Position numbers and translations under genes: made by a program. Below the pieces are notes generated by a model. That model was given only the letters and a program-made list of their open reading frames with translations, had not been told where the DNA came from and did no database searches. Below, piece after piece: positions 1 through 6,881 of a stretch of 12,391 nt of DNA. Numbering within the stretch: position 1 is the stretch's first letter; every line of letters begins with the position of its first letter. Source of the stretch: Polaribacter sp. Its GTDB lineage: Bacteria > Bacteroidota > Bacteroidia > Flavobacteriales > Flavobacteriaceae. The stretch is from positions 1-12,391 of the forward strand of contig JAQWIO010000061.1 of assembly GCA_029248845.1 (NCBI GenBank), written 5' to 3'.

Positions 1-54
1 TTTTTCGATCCCTGATTTGTCTGAAATTTTTGATACGATATCTGCTTTCGTCAT
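1..54 (-). CDS. hup: HU-family DNA-binding protein, N-terminal fragment
   Basis: Read on the minus strand from an ATG at 54-52, the sequence encodes 18 residues, MTKADIVSKISDKSGIEK, and runs open off the window edge. This matches the start of bacterial HU/IHF-type proteins (MTKADIV.KI...TGI.K), small dimeric nucleoid proteins that bend and compact DNA. Only the first helix is visible, so the HU body and its DNA-binding arms cannot be checked. It is divergent from mutY, and a good Bacteroidetes-type promoter lies about 50 bases upstream. The family call rests on the short N-terminal match alone. An HU paralogue is possible. Confidence 0.8.
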   Translation of the reverse strand, partial: MTKADIVSKISDKSGIEK

Positions 55-104
55 GTCTCTATTTTTACTATATTTTTATTAATTTAATTCCAAAAATGCG
101 GATG

Positions 105-132
105 CAAATATATGATAATTAATCTACTCCAA
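105..132 (-). promoter_or_regulatory. Bacteroidetes-type promoter for the HU gene
   Basis: On the minus strand TTG (132-130) is followed after 17 bases by TATATTTG (112-105). This fits the primary sigma factor consensus of Bacteroidetes, TTG-N17-23-TAnnTTTG. The expected transcript would start near 100, giving a 5' leader of about 45 bases before the HU start codon at 54. It is the best two-part promoter match in the window. Confidence 0.65.
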
Positions 133-195
133 AAATAATAAGACCTAAAATTATTTGAATTATAAAATGTAATATTGCAAATCTATTCTTAAAAA

Positions 196-1239
196 ATGAT
201 TTTTTCTAACACATTAATATACTGGTACTTACAAAACAACAGAGAATTACCCTGGCGTGAGACCAAAAACCCTTATTTTATTTGGCTATCAGAAATTATG
301 TTGCAACAAACAAGAGTTGCTCAAGGGTTGTCTTATTATAAGAAGTTTACAGAAGCCTTTCCTACTATTTTTGAGCTCGCAAAAGCAAATGAAAGTACCA
401 TTTTAAAAATGTGGCAAGGTCTTGGATATTATTCGAGAGCTAGAAATCTTCATTTTACTGCAAAATATATTGTAACCGAATTAAATGGTGTATTTCCGGC
501 TACTTTTAATGAAATTATAAAACTGAAGGGAATCGGAGATTACACAGCTTCTGCAATATCATCTATTTGTTTTAATGAACCTACAGCTGTGGTTGATGGA
601 AACGTTTACAGGGTGCTTTCTCGCTATTTTGGTATTAAAACACCTATTAATTCATCTTTGGGCATTAAAGAGTTTAAAGCACTGGCGCAAGAGTTAATTG
701 ACGAAACTCAACCAGGAACTTTTAATCAAGCTATTATGGATTTTGGTGCACTTCACTGCAAACCTCAAAACCCCTTATGCGGTTCTTGCCCATTTTCTGA
801 AAGCTGCGTTGCTTTGGAACAAAATCGAACAAAAGAACTTCCCGTAAAAGAAAAGAAAATAAAAGTTAAACAAAGGTATTTTAATTATCTCGTTATAGTC
901 TCCAGTAGTGGTAAGACAATATTATCTGAAAGAAAAGAAAAAGGAATTTGGCAAGGCCTGTATCAATTCCCATTGATAGAAACCAATAAAAACATTTCTC
1001 TAAATGAACTTATTTTGAAAGATGAGTTTGTAAATTCATTTTCTTTTAACAGTTCTATTTCATTGTTTAATAAAAAAGAAATTATACACAAATTATCACA
1101 TCAACATTTAAATACAAAATTTTGGATAGTTGAAACTGAAAATTCTAAGGAAATAAAGATTAAATGGGCTGAAATAGAAAAATATCCAGTTCCTATTTTA
1201 ATTGCAAATTTTTTAGAAGCTTTTTTACCTAAAAAGTAA
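196..1239 (+). CDS. mutY: A/G-specific adenine DNA glycosylase MutY
   Basis: MutY removes adenine mispaired with 8-oxoguanine, preventing G-to-T transversions. The 347-residue length is normal. Visible landmarks in order are the catalytic Glu33 in WLSEIMLQQTRV, the helix-hairpin-helix LKGIGDYTA (110-118), the catalytic Asp134 in AVVDGNVYRVLSR, and a 4Fe-4S cluster motif C188-x6-C195-x2-C198-x5-C204. From about residue 225 a NUDIX-like domain follows, of the kind MutY uses to read 8-oxoG, with a LSHQHL segment at 300-305. All key residues are present, so the enzyme should be active. The ATG at 196 is right for the family. Only a weak -7-like box (TAATATTG, 170-177) precedes it. It heads a plus-strand cluster with ssb, 40 bases downstream. 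Confidence 0.95.
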   Translation: MIFSNTLIYWYLQNNRELPWRETKNPYFIWLSEIMLQQTRVAQGLSYYKKFTEAFPTIFELAKANESTILKMWQGLGYYSRARNLHFTAKYIVTELNGVFPATFNEIIKLKGIGDYTASAISSICFNEPTAVVDGNVYRVLSRYFGIKTPINSSLGIKEFKALAQELIDETQPGTFNQAIMDFGALHCKPQNPLCGSCPFSESCVALEQNRTKELPVKEKKIKVKQRYFNYLVIVSSSGKTILSERKEKGIWQGLYQFPLIETNKNISLNELILKDEFVNSFSFNSSISLFNKKEIIHKLSHQHLNTKFWIVETENSKEIKIKWAEIEKYPVPILIANFLEAFLPKK

Positions 1240-1252
1240 TTGATATTTTTAG

Positions 1253-1260
1253 TACTTTTG
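1253..1260 (+). promoter_or_regulatory. Possible -7 promoter element upstream of ssb
   Basis: TACTTTTG fits the TAnnTTTG -7 consensus and ends 19 bases before the ssb ATG. That would give a leader of about 13 bases. No TTG lies at the usual 17-23 base spacing (the nearest, 1240-1242, leaves only 10), so it is a partial match. It could give ssb its own transcription separate from mutY. Confidence 0.4.
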
Positions 1261-1279
1261 ATGAAGGAACATAGAAATT

Positions 1280-1714
1280 ATGGCAGGAACAATAAACAAA
1301 GTAATTTTAATTGGTAATTTGGGCGATGATGTTAAAATGCATTATTTCGATGATAAAAATAGTATAGGAAGATTTCCAATAGCTACCAGCGAAAGCTATA
1401 CCAATAAAACTACTGGAGAAAAAGTGACAACAACAGATTGGCACAATATTGTTGTTCGTAATAAATTAGCAGAAATTTGTGAAAAATATTTAAGCAAGGG
1501 AGATAAAGTGTATGTTGAGGGAAAATTAAAAAACCGACAATGGGAGCAAGACGGGATAAAACGTTATTCTACAGAAATTCAAGTAAATGAAATGACCTTT
1601 TTATCTACTAAAAAAAACGCTGAAAACTCAAACAATTCAATCTCTAACAACCAAACTTCTTCGACTGAACCAAAATCCGTTGCAACAGAAGAAAATGATG
1701 ATTTACCTTTTTAA
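1280..1714 (+). CDS. ssb: Single-stranded DNA-binding protein
   Basis: SSB coats single-stranded DNA in replication, recombination and repair and recruits partner enzymes through its C-terminal tip. The 144 residues show the N-terminal OB fold (about 4-108) starting MAGTINKVILIGNLGDDV, with the typical TDWHNIVV strand and the KGDKVYVEGKLKNRQW segment. A Ser/Asn/Thr-rich linker (about 112-136) follows, ending in the acidic tip ENDDLPF, where the terminal Pro-Phe is the partner-docking motif. Length and both ends are normal for a housekeeping flavobacterial SSB. It lies between mutY and gldE, 19 bases upstream of gldE, which suggests cotranscription with the gld genes. Confidence 0.95.
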   Translation: MAGTINKVILIGNLGDDVKMHYFDDKNSIGRFPIATSESYTNKTTGEKVTTTDWHNIVVRNKLAEICEKYLSKGDKVYVEGKLKNRQWEQDGIKRYSTEIQVNEMTFLSTKKNAENSNNSISNNQTSSTEPKSVATEENDDLPF

Positions 1715-1733
1715 TAATTTATAATTATAGCAC

Positions 1734-3056
1734 TTGGACACAGATCCTGAACTTTTATTTATTACCTCAATAGATTTACTAACCACATTTAATGCTTTTG
1801 CATTACTAGTTTTACTAATCTGTTCCGCATTAATTTCTGGAACAGAAGTCGCTTTTTTCTCACTTTCAAAAACAGATTTAAACGAACTTTCTAAAAATAG
1901 AAAAGAAGAGAATATTGTTGAAAATTTATTGCAAAAACCCAGAAAATTGTTAGCCACTATTTTAATAACAAACAACTTTATAAATATTTTAATTGTTTTG
2001 TTATTTGCCTCTTTGGCAGAAACATTATTTGGCACGTTTAATAAAAAAGTAAATTTATATTTCTTTAGTTATCCAATACGTTTTTTTCTAGAAATTGTTC
2101 TTGTAACTTTTTTAATTCTTTTATTTGGTGAGGTTTTACCAAAAGTATATGCTTCTAGAAATGCACTTCAATTTTCTAAAAGAATGTCTAAATTCATTCA
2201 TCTCATAAACATCTTCTTAACTCCGTTTAGCTTGCCCTTAATTTCGCTAACAAAATGGATTGAAAAGAGATTTGGAAATAAAAACTCCACCTTTTCTGTA
2301 GAAACTTTATCGCAAGCATTAGAATTAACATCAGAAGGAGCAACAACAAAAGACGAGCAAAAAATATTAGAAGGTATTGTTACTTTTGGAAACACAGAGA
2401 CCGTCCAAATTATGAAGCCTCGTATAGATATTTTTGCGATTTCTGAAGACGAAACCTATGAAGCTGTATTAAATAAAATTTTAAAAAATGGGTATTCTAG
2501 AAACCCCGTATACAAAGATAATATTGATACTATAATTGGTGTTTTATATGCAAAAGACTTGCTAGCCCATTTAGATAAGAAATCTTTCAAATGGCTAGAA
2601 TTAATACGCAAACCTTTTTTTGTACCAGAAAACAAAAAATTAGATGACTTATTAAGTGATTTTAAAGAAAAGAAAAATCATCTAGCAATCGTAGTAGATG
2701 AATATGGAGGCACCAGTGGATTGGTCACCTTAGAAGATGTCATAGAAGAAATTGTTGGCGATATTAATGATGAATTTGATGATGATGATCTATTCTATTC
2801 TAGAATAGATGATAAGAATTATATTTTTGAAGGCAAAACAACCATTAAAGATTTCTGTAAAGTTTTAGATGATCAAAATGAAGAACTTTTTGAAGAAGAA
2901 AAAGGAGAGAGCGAAACCCTAGCCGGATTTATACTAGAAATTTCAGGGAAATTTCCAAAAAAAAATGAAAAAATACAATTTAATAATTATACATTTACCA
3001 TTGAAGCTCTTGATAAAAAACGCATTAAACAAATTAAAGTAACTAAAAATGCGTAA
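1734..3056 (+). CDS. gldE: Gliding motility-associated membrane protein GldE (CNNM/CBS/CorC type)
   Basis: This 440-residue protein has the CorC/HlyC-like hemolysin layout. An N-terminal CNNM/DUF21 membrane domain (about 18-185) carries hydrophobic segments near 18-40, 72-95 and 112-132 and the GEVLPK motif at 132-137. A CBS-domain pair follows (about 225-345), with the VVDEYGGTSGLVTLEDVIEE hallmark at 320-339. A CorC_HlyC domain (about 358-438) ends it. In Flavobacterium johnsoniae, gldE is cotranscribed with the motility gene gldD. Its biochemical role is not established, although CNNM/CorC relatives are linked to divalent cation transport. The start is TTG: an in-frame TAG lies two codons upstream (1728-1730) and no Met codon occurs before residue 151, after the first membrane segments. 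The 3' end overlaps gldD by 8 bases. Confidence 0.92.
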   Translation: MDTDPELLFITSIDLLTTFNAFALLVLLICSALISGTEVAFFSLSKTDLNELSKNRKEENIVENLLQKPRKLLATILITNNFINILIVLLFASLAETLFGTFNKKVNLYFFSYPIRFFLEIVLVTFLILLFGEVLPKVYASRNALQFSKRMSKFIHLINIFLTPFSLPLISLTKWIEKRFGNKNSTFSVETLSQALELTSEGATTKDEQKILEGIVTFGNTETVQIMKPRIDIFAISEDETYEAVLNKILKNGYSRNPVYKDNIDTIIGVLYAKDLLAHLDKKSFKWLELIRKPFFVPENKKLDDLLSDFKEKKNHLAIVVDEYGGTSGLVTLEDVIEEIVGDINDEFDDDDLFYSRIDDKNYIFEGKTTIKDFCKVLDDQNEELFEEEKGESETLAGFILEISGKFPKKNEKIQFNNYTFTIEALDKKRIKQIKVTKNA

Positions 3057-3600
3057 TCTTTTTCTATTCATATTCACTCTTATTTTCATTTCCTGTAAAA
3101 AAGATGTCTTACCAAAACCCTCCGCATTTCTTAGCTTAACATATCCAAAAAAATCCTACGAAAAGTTAACTTTAAAAAAACCTTATTCTTTTGAAGTTTT
3201 AAAGAATACAGTATTGGTTGACGAAGCTAATCATTGGTTAAAAATTAAATATCCTTCATTAAAAGCCTCCATAGATATTACCTACAGACCCATAGAAAAC
3301 AACCTAGAGGAACTACTTATAGAAGCTGAAAAGTTAGTTTTTAAACACTCTTTAAAAGCGGAGCAAATTATCCCAAAAGATTTTGTTTCCCCAGAGAAAA
3401 GAGTTTTTGGTAGTTTTTATGAAATTACTGGAAATGCAGCTTCTCAAATTCAATTTCATATTACAGATAGCACGAAAAACTTTCTAAAAGGATCCCTTTA
3501 CTTCTATATAAAACCCAACTACGATTCTATTTTGCCTGCAGTAAATTACATTAAAAAAGATATTTTTAATATCATAGAAACGCTTGAATGGGAGGAATGA
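3049..3600 (+). CDS. gldD: Gliding motility lipoprotein GldD
   Basis: The 183-residue product begins with a short lipoprotein signal peptide. The hydrophobic stretch LFLFIFTLIFISC places the lipid-modified Cys at residue 16, followed by KKD. The mature part contains the SLTYPKKSYEKL and KPYSFEV segments typical of GldD. GldD is required for gliding and for surface adhesin function in F. johnsoniae, although its molecular action is unresolved. No enzymatic motif is visible. It overlaps the end of gldE by 8 bases, so translation of the two is probably coupled and the membrane protein and lipoprotein are likely made together. The gldE-gldD pairing and the lipobox support the name more strongly than any single motif. 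Confidence 0.9.
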   Translation: MRNLFLFIFTLIFISCKKDVLPKPSAFLSLTYPKKSYEKLTLKKPYSFEVLKNTVLVDEANHWLKIKYPSLKASIDITYRPIENNLEELLIEAEKLVFKHSLKAEQIIPKDFVSPEKRVFGSFYEITGNAASQIQFHITDSTKNFLKGSLYFYIKPNYDSILPAVNYIKKDIFNIIETLEWEE

Positions 3601-3642
3601 TCTGATCATAATCCCTTTTTAACAACTCTAAATCTGTAAGAA

Positions 3643-4506
3643 ATGGAAAACAATTATCTTAAAAATCTGTCGGGCTTAATTTTAGCAACTTTATTCATAA
3701 GTACTTCTGGTGTTTTGGGAAAATATATTGCAATGCCTTCAGAAGTTATTATTTGGTTCCGATCTGCTTTTGCAATGATTTTTTTGTATGGTTTTTGTAA
3801 ATACAAAAAAATAAATCTAACGGTTGTTGATCTAAAAACACATGTCCCTTTCATTATCAGCTCGCTTTTTACAGCTGCTCACTGGTTGACTTATTTTTAT
3901 GCTTTAAAATTATCAAATGTAGCTATAGGAATGCTATCTTTATTTACATTTCCAGTCATAACCGCACTTCTAGAACCTATTTTTTTAAAATCAAAATTTA
4001 ATCCTGTACACCTTATTCTTGGTCTTATGGTGCTCATTGGGGTGTATATTTTAGCCCCTGAATTTAACATGGAAAGTTCCGATGTTAGAGGCATTCTGTT
4101 TGGGTTGTTTTCTGCTTTATGCTATTCAATTAGATTCTTAATTTTAAAACAACATGTTAACCATTACAACGGAAGCATGATCATGTTTTACCAGACCTTT
4201 GTAATTACAGTTGTTCTTTTTCCAGCATTAATTTTAATGGATCTCTCTGGTTTTCAATCTCAGTTCCCATACCTACTCTTACTAGCTTTATTAACTACAG
4301 CCCTTGGACATAGTTTGATGGTACATTCTTTGAAGTTTTTTTCAGCATCAACTGCTACAATCATCAGTAGTATTCAACCTGTTTTTGGAATCATAATAGC
4401 TTTTATAGTTGTTGATGAAGTCCCAAGTAAAAATACTATTTGGGGAGGGTTATTAATTATTTCTACAGTATTTATTGAAACCATAAGATCTAAAAAAGCA
4501 ACCTAA
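3643..4506 (+). CDS. EamA/DMT-superfamily transporter
   Basis: A 287-residue, highly hydrophobic protein with about ten membrane segments arranged as two EamA repeats (about 11-137 and 148-280). The second repeat contains the SSIQPVFGIIIAFIVVDE segment, and the first has the matching SLFTFPVITALLEPIFLK. Members of this drug/metabolite transporter family export amino acids, nucleotide precursors or other small metabolites. The substrate cannot be read from the sequence. It lies 42 bases after gldD on the same strand. A weak -7-like box (TAAATCTG, 3629-3636) sits just ahead of the ATG, so it may have its own promoter or be the last gene of the mutY-gldD cluster. Its TAA directly abuts the stop codon of the opposing gene. 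Confidence 0.88.
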   Translation: MENNYLKNLSGLILATLFISTSGVLGKYIAMPSEVIIWFRSAFAMIFLYGFCKYKKINLTVVDLKTHVPFIISSLFTAAHWLTYFYALKLSNVAIGMLSLFTFPVITALLEPIFLKSKFNPVHLILGLMVLIGVYILAPEFNMESSDVRGILFGLFSALCYSIRFLILKQHVNHYNGSMIMFYQTFVITVVLFPALILMDLSGFQSQFPYLLLLALLTTALGHSLMVHSLKFFSASTATIISSIQPVFGIIIAFIVVDEVPSKNTIWGGLLIISTVFIETIRSKKAT

Positions 4507-5565
4507 TTATTTGGTCGACACATCTTGGTAATTACGCTTAACAAATGCCAAGATTGTTTCCAAAATTTCCCCCATATTATTACACTCCTTAAACTTCACA
4601 TCTCCAACATATTTTATCAAATGCTTTTTTAAAAGTTGCACATTATTAGGAAAAGAAATTGTGTCATTTTTCATGCATTTAATCAAACGAGAAGCTCTTC
4701 TTGGAGATGTAATCATTCTCTTTGCCATAAAAGAACGCTCTTCCAACTTATACTGCATAATAGAATTATTGTCTAACTTTCTATTTACCATGTCTATAAT
4801 TTTAAAATTTTCTTTCAAAAATTGCAAATCATATACTTTTAAATTTCCTTCAAAAGATTGTTGATCAAAATCAATTGCTCTTATTTTATAGATAATTTTA
4901 TCAAAATCATGGGTTGGAATAATTACATAATTATAGGAACGCATATCTCCAAGCAGACGAACCAAACAACGTTCTTTAAATTTTACAAATTCTTTTGCGA
5001 TTTGAGATTTTTCTAATTCTGTACATTTTGGCAAAAATTCTTTGATAAAATCATCTCCAGGAATTCCTGCAATATGCTCTTCAATTAAGGTTTCTTTATG
5101 CACTAAAAAATTCATATTATGTGGAGATAGAATATGCTCTAACTCTAAACCATAGACACGGGAAGCATCTGCTTTTTTTACATAAAAATAAGTGTAATTA
5201 TCATTTATAATATTTCTGACTTTAATACGGAATGGTTTTGAATTGCCAAACGTACAATAATCAATAGCATCTATATTTAAAAACGGAATGGTTTCATCAC
5301 TTCCGTCTGAATGAAGCATGGTGTATATTTTTTTGAGACTAGTATCAATTTCTTCTCTATCATATTCAGAGTAATAGGTCCTTACCCATAAAGTATCCTC
5401 ATCATTTCTATCATACACAATAACAGAGCCTTGAAAGCGCAGTAAATCGTCATAAAAAATAGGTATTTTTATATTTCTATTGTATTTTATCAAATACTTT
5501 CCTAGCATTTCGTTAATAGGAAATGTTGGCTTTTTTTTAGACATCAATTTTTTTTCTACTGCCAT
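4507..5565 (-). CDS. Conserved protein of unknown function with kinase-fold-like active-site motifs
   Basis: I do not recognise a named family. The 352-residue protein has no signal peptide or membrane segment and is probably cytoplasmic. Several segments line up in the order of a protein kinase/aminoglycoside phosphotransferase fold. A beta strand carries Lys130-Lys131 (YFYVKKAD), followed by a helix with Glu141/Glu143 (GLELEHIL). A hinge-like segment IEEHIAGIPGDDFI spans 161-174. A catalytic-loop-like LLGDMRSYNYVI has Asp207 and Asn212 spaced as in kinases (D-x4-N), and IRAIDFDQQ has Asp232 in the metal-binding (DFG/DFD) place. The His before the catalytic Asp is absent. The N-terminal 100 residues and the Arg/Lys-rich C-terminal third look like nothing I can name. 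Met1 is favoured by its placement behind a -7 box, with Met8 as the alternative. Confidence 0.75.
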   Translation of the reverse strand: MAVEKKLMSKKKPTFPINEMLGKYLIKYNRNIKIPIFYDDLLRFQGSVIVYDRNDEDTLWVRTYYSEYDREEIDTSLKKIYTMLHSDGSDETIPFLNIDAIDYCTFGNSKPFRIKVRNIINDNYTYFYVKKADASRVYGLELEHILSPHNMNFLVHKETLIEEHIAGIPGDDFIKEFLPKCTELEKSQIAKEFVKFKERCLVRLLGDMRSYNYVIIPTHDFDKIIYKIRAIDFDQQSFEGNLKVYDLQFLKENFKIIDMVNRKLDNNSIMQYKLEERSFMAKRMITSPRRASRLIKCMKNDTISFPNNVQLLKKHLIKYVGDVKFKECNNMGEILETILAFVKRNYQDVSTK

Positions 5566-5584
5566 CTTTTGTATTGATTTTCCT

Positions 5585-5592
5585 CAAAAATA
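5585..5592 (-). promoter_or_regulatory. Possible -7 promoter element for the kinase-like gene
   Basis: On the minus strand TATTTTTG matches TAnnTTTG and ends 19 bases before the ATG at 5565, giving a leader of roughly 10-15 bases. No TTG is found 17-23 bases upstream, so the match is partial. If real, the gene is transcribed independently of dprA. Confidence 0.4.
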
Positions 5593-5627
5593 AGGATAAA
5601 TAATAGAATCTGAACGTTCTTATTAAG

Positions 5628-5651
5628 TTACTATTCTTGCAAGAATAGTAA
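5628..5651. repeat. Perfect 24-bp palindrome between dprA and the next gene
   Basis: Two 12-base arms, TTACTATTCTTG and CAAGAATAGTAA, are exact reverse complements with no spacer. The palindrome lies 34 bases past the dprA stop and about 36 bases upstream of the -7 box of the following gene. As RNA it would form a 9-10 bp, AT-rich stem with a TGCA or TTGCAA loop. No U-run follows on the minus strand, so it is not a typical intrinsic terminator. An operator for a dimeric regulator or a transcript-end hairpin are both possible. Confidence 0.7.
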
Positions 5652-5684
5652 TTTCTATAGTAGATTAAATAATACATTTACATA

Positions 5685-6785
5685 CTAAATCAATTCAAAC
5701 AACTTTCCTGGCAAAGGTTTTGTAACTCCTTTTAATTCCATTTGCAATAAAATGGATGATAATTGAAAAGTAGCAATATTACATTCCAATGAAATAACAT
5801 CTAACAATTGGGGTCCTTTTTGATGAAGTAAATCATATATTTTTTGCTCGTTTTCGTTCAAATTAATAAATAACTGTTTTTGAACAGACTTCTGTTTCTC
5901 TTGAACATCCCAATTTAACATTTTTACAATATCTGACGCTGAATTTAATAAATGTGCTTTGTTATTTTTAATTAAATTATTACATCCTCTACTATAAATA
6001 TCTGAAGCTCTACCAGGAACAGCAAATACATCTCTATCATAAGAATTGGCAATATCTGCAGTGACTAAAGCCCCTCCTTTTACTGCAGACTCAATAACAA
6101 TAGTTGCATTAGAAATACCTGCAACTATTCTGTTTCTTTTTAAAAAATTTTCTCTTAACGGAGTTTCATCGTGCCAATATTCAGTTAAAAAACCACCGTT
6201 TTCGTTTACTTGATTGATATATTTTTTGTGAACTTTTGGATATATATGCTCAAAACCGTGAGCTAAAACAGCAATGGTTTGTAAATTATTTTTTACCGCA
6301 GCTTTGTGTGCACAAATATCAACACCATAGGCAAACCCACTAACAATTATTGGATTGAACTCTGAAATCTCTTTGATCAATTCATTACAAAAATCACGCC
6401 CATAAGAACTGATATTTCTGGTACCAACAACAGAAATAATCCTGTTATTAGAGAAATCTATGTCTCCATCCTTAAAAAACAATATTGGACCGTCAACAGC
6501 ATGTTGTAAATTTTTTGGGTAATCATCGTCTAAAAAATAAGAATAAGAAATCTTATTTTCTTGAATATATTTGAGTTCTTTTAATCCAAATTCTATATTT
6601 CTTTTATCAAAAAGATGATTTAAAACATGAGTTCCTATTCCGTTTATTTTTGACAAAACACGAGCCTTTTCTTTAAAAATTTGGGCAACATCACCTACAT
6701 TTATAATGAGTTTTTTGGCTAAAATATCACCTATAAATTTACATTTCTGCAATCGTAAAATAGCCAATAGTTTGTCTTCTTTCAA
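5685..6785 (-). CDS. dprA: DNA-processing protein DprA
   Basis: DprA binds incoming single-stranded DNA and loads RecA during natural transformation. The 366 residues show an N-terminal helical SAM-like region (about 1-65), a Rossmann-like DprA domain (about 80-285) and a C-terminal winged helix (about 308-366). The Rossmann domain has VVGTRNISSYG (119-129), SGFAYGVDICAHKAA (149-163), NFLKRNRIVAGIS (213-225), the ESAVKGGALVTA loop and FAVPGR (254-259). The winged helix is of the DML1-like type. Length and motifs are intact. The start is TTG. No ATG occurs in frame nearby, and the encoded MKEDKLLAILRLQK agrees with where the family begins. It is divergent from the HU-CCDC81/SPOR gene, with 96 bases between the starts. 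Confidence 0.95.
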   Translation of the reverse strand: MKEDKLLAILRLQKCKFIGDILAKKLIINVGDVAQIFKEKARVLSKINGIGTHVLNHLFDKRNIEFGLKELKYIQENKISYSYFLDDDYPKNLQHAVDGPILFFKDGDIDFSNNRIISVVGTRNISSYGRDFCNELIKEISEFNPIIVSGFAYGVDICAHKAAVKNNLQTIAVLAHGFEHIYPKVHKKYINQVNENGGFLTEYWHDETPLRENFLKRNRIVAGISNATIVIESAVKGGALVTADIANSYDRDVFAVPGRASDIYSRGCNNLIKNNKAHLLNSASDIVKMLNWDVQEKQKSVQKQLFINLNENEQKIYDLLHQKGPQLLDVISLECNIATFQLSSILLQMELKGVTKPLPGKLFELI

Positions 6786-6804
6786 TTTCGTAACAATTTG
6801 AATA

Positions 6805-6837
6805 CCAAGATATAAAATAATTGTTGATAAAAAACAA
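6805..6837 (-). promoter_or_regulatory. Candidate promoter for dprA
   Basis: On the minus strand TTG (6837-6835) is followed after 22 bases by TATCTTGG (6812-6805), one mismatch from TAnnTTTG. It ends 19 bases before the TTG start of dprA at 6785. Position and spacing are reasonable and the -7 mismatch lowers confidence. Confidence 0.4.
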
Positions 6838-6868
6838 GAGAAAGGGTTTCATAAAACATCAAAATTTT

Positions 6869-6876
6869 TATATTTG
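6869..6876 (+). promoter_or_regulatory. -7 promoter element almost touching the SPOR gene start
   Basis: TATATTTG is an exact TAnnTTTG match and ends only five bases before the ATG at 6882. Initiation a few bases downstream of the box would give a transcript with almost no leader. No TTG occurs at 17-23 bases upstream, although a TTT (6847-6849) sits at 19. Confidence 0.5.
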
Positions 6877-6881
6877 TAGAG

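Noticed and set aside
1703..2035. Minus-strand open frame of 110 codons opposite gldE
   Set aside because: It lies inside a clearly coding gene, has low-complexity composition and no recognisable domain. It is an antisense shadow.
3597..3609. Interrupted palindrome ATGATC-T-GATCAT overlapping the gldD stop, followed by a short T run
   Set aside because: A one-base centre cannot form an RNA hairpin of that stem length, and the T run is five bases only. It is short enough to be chance.
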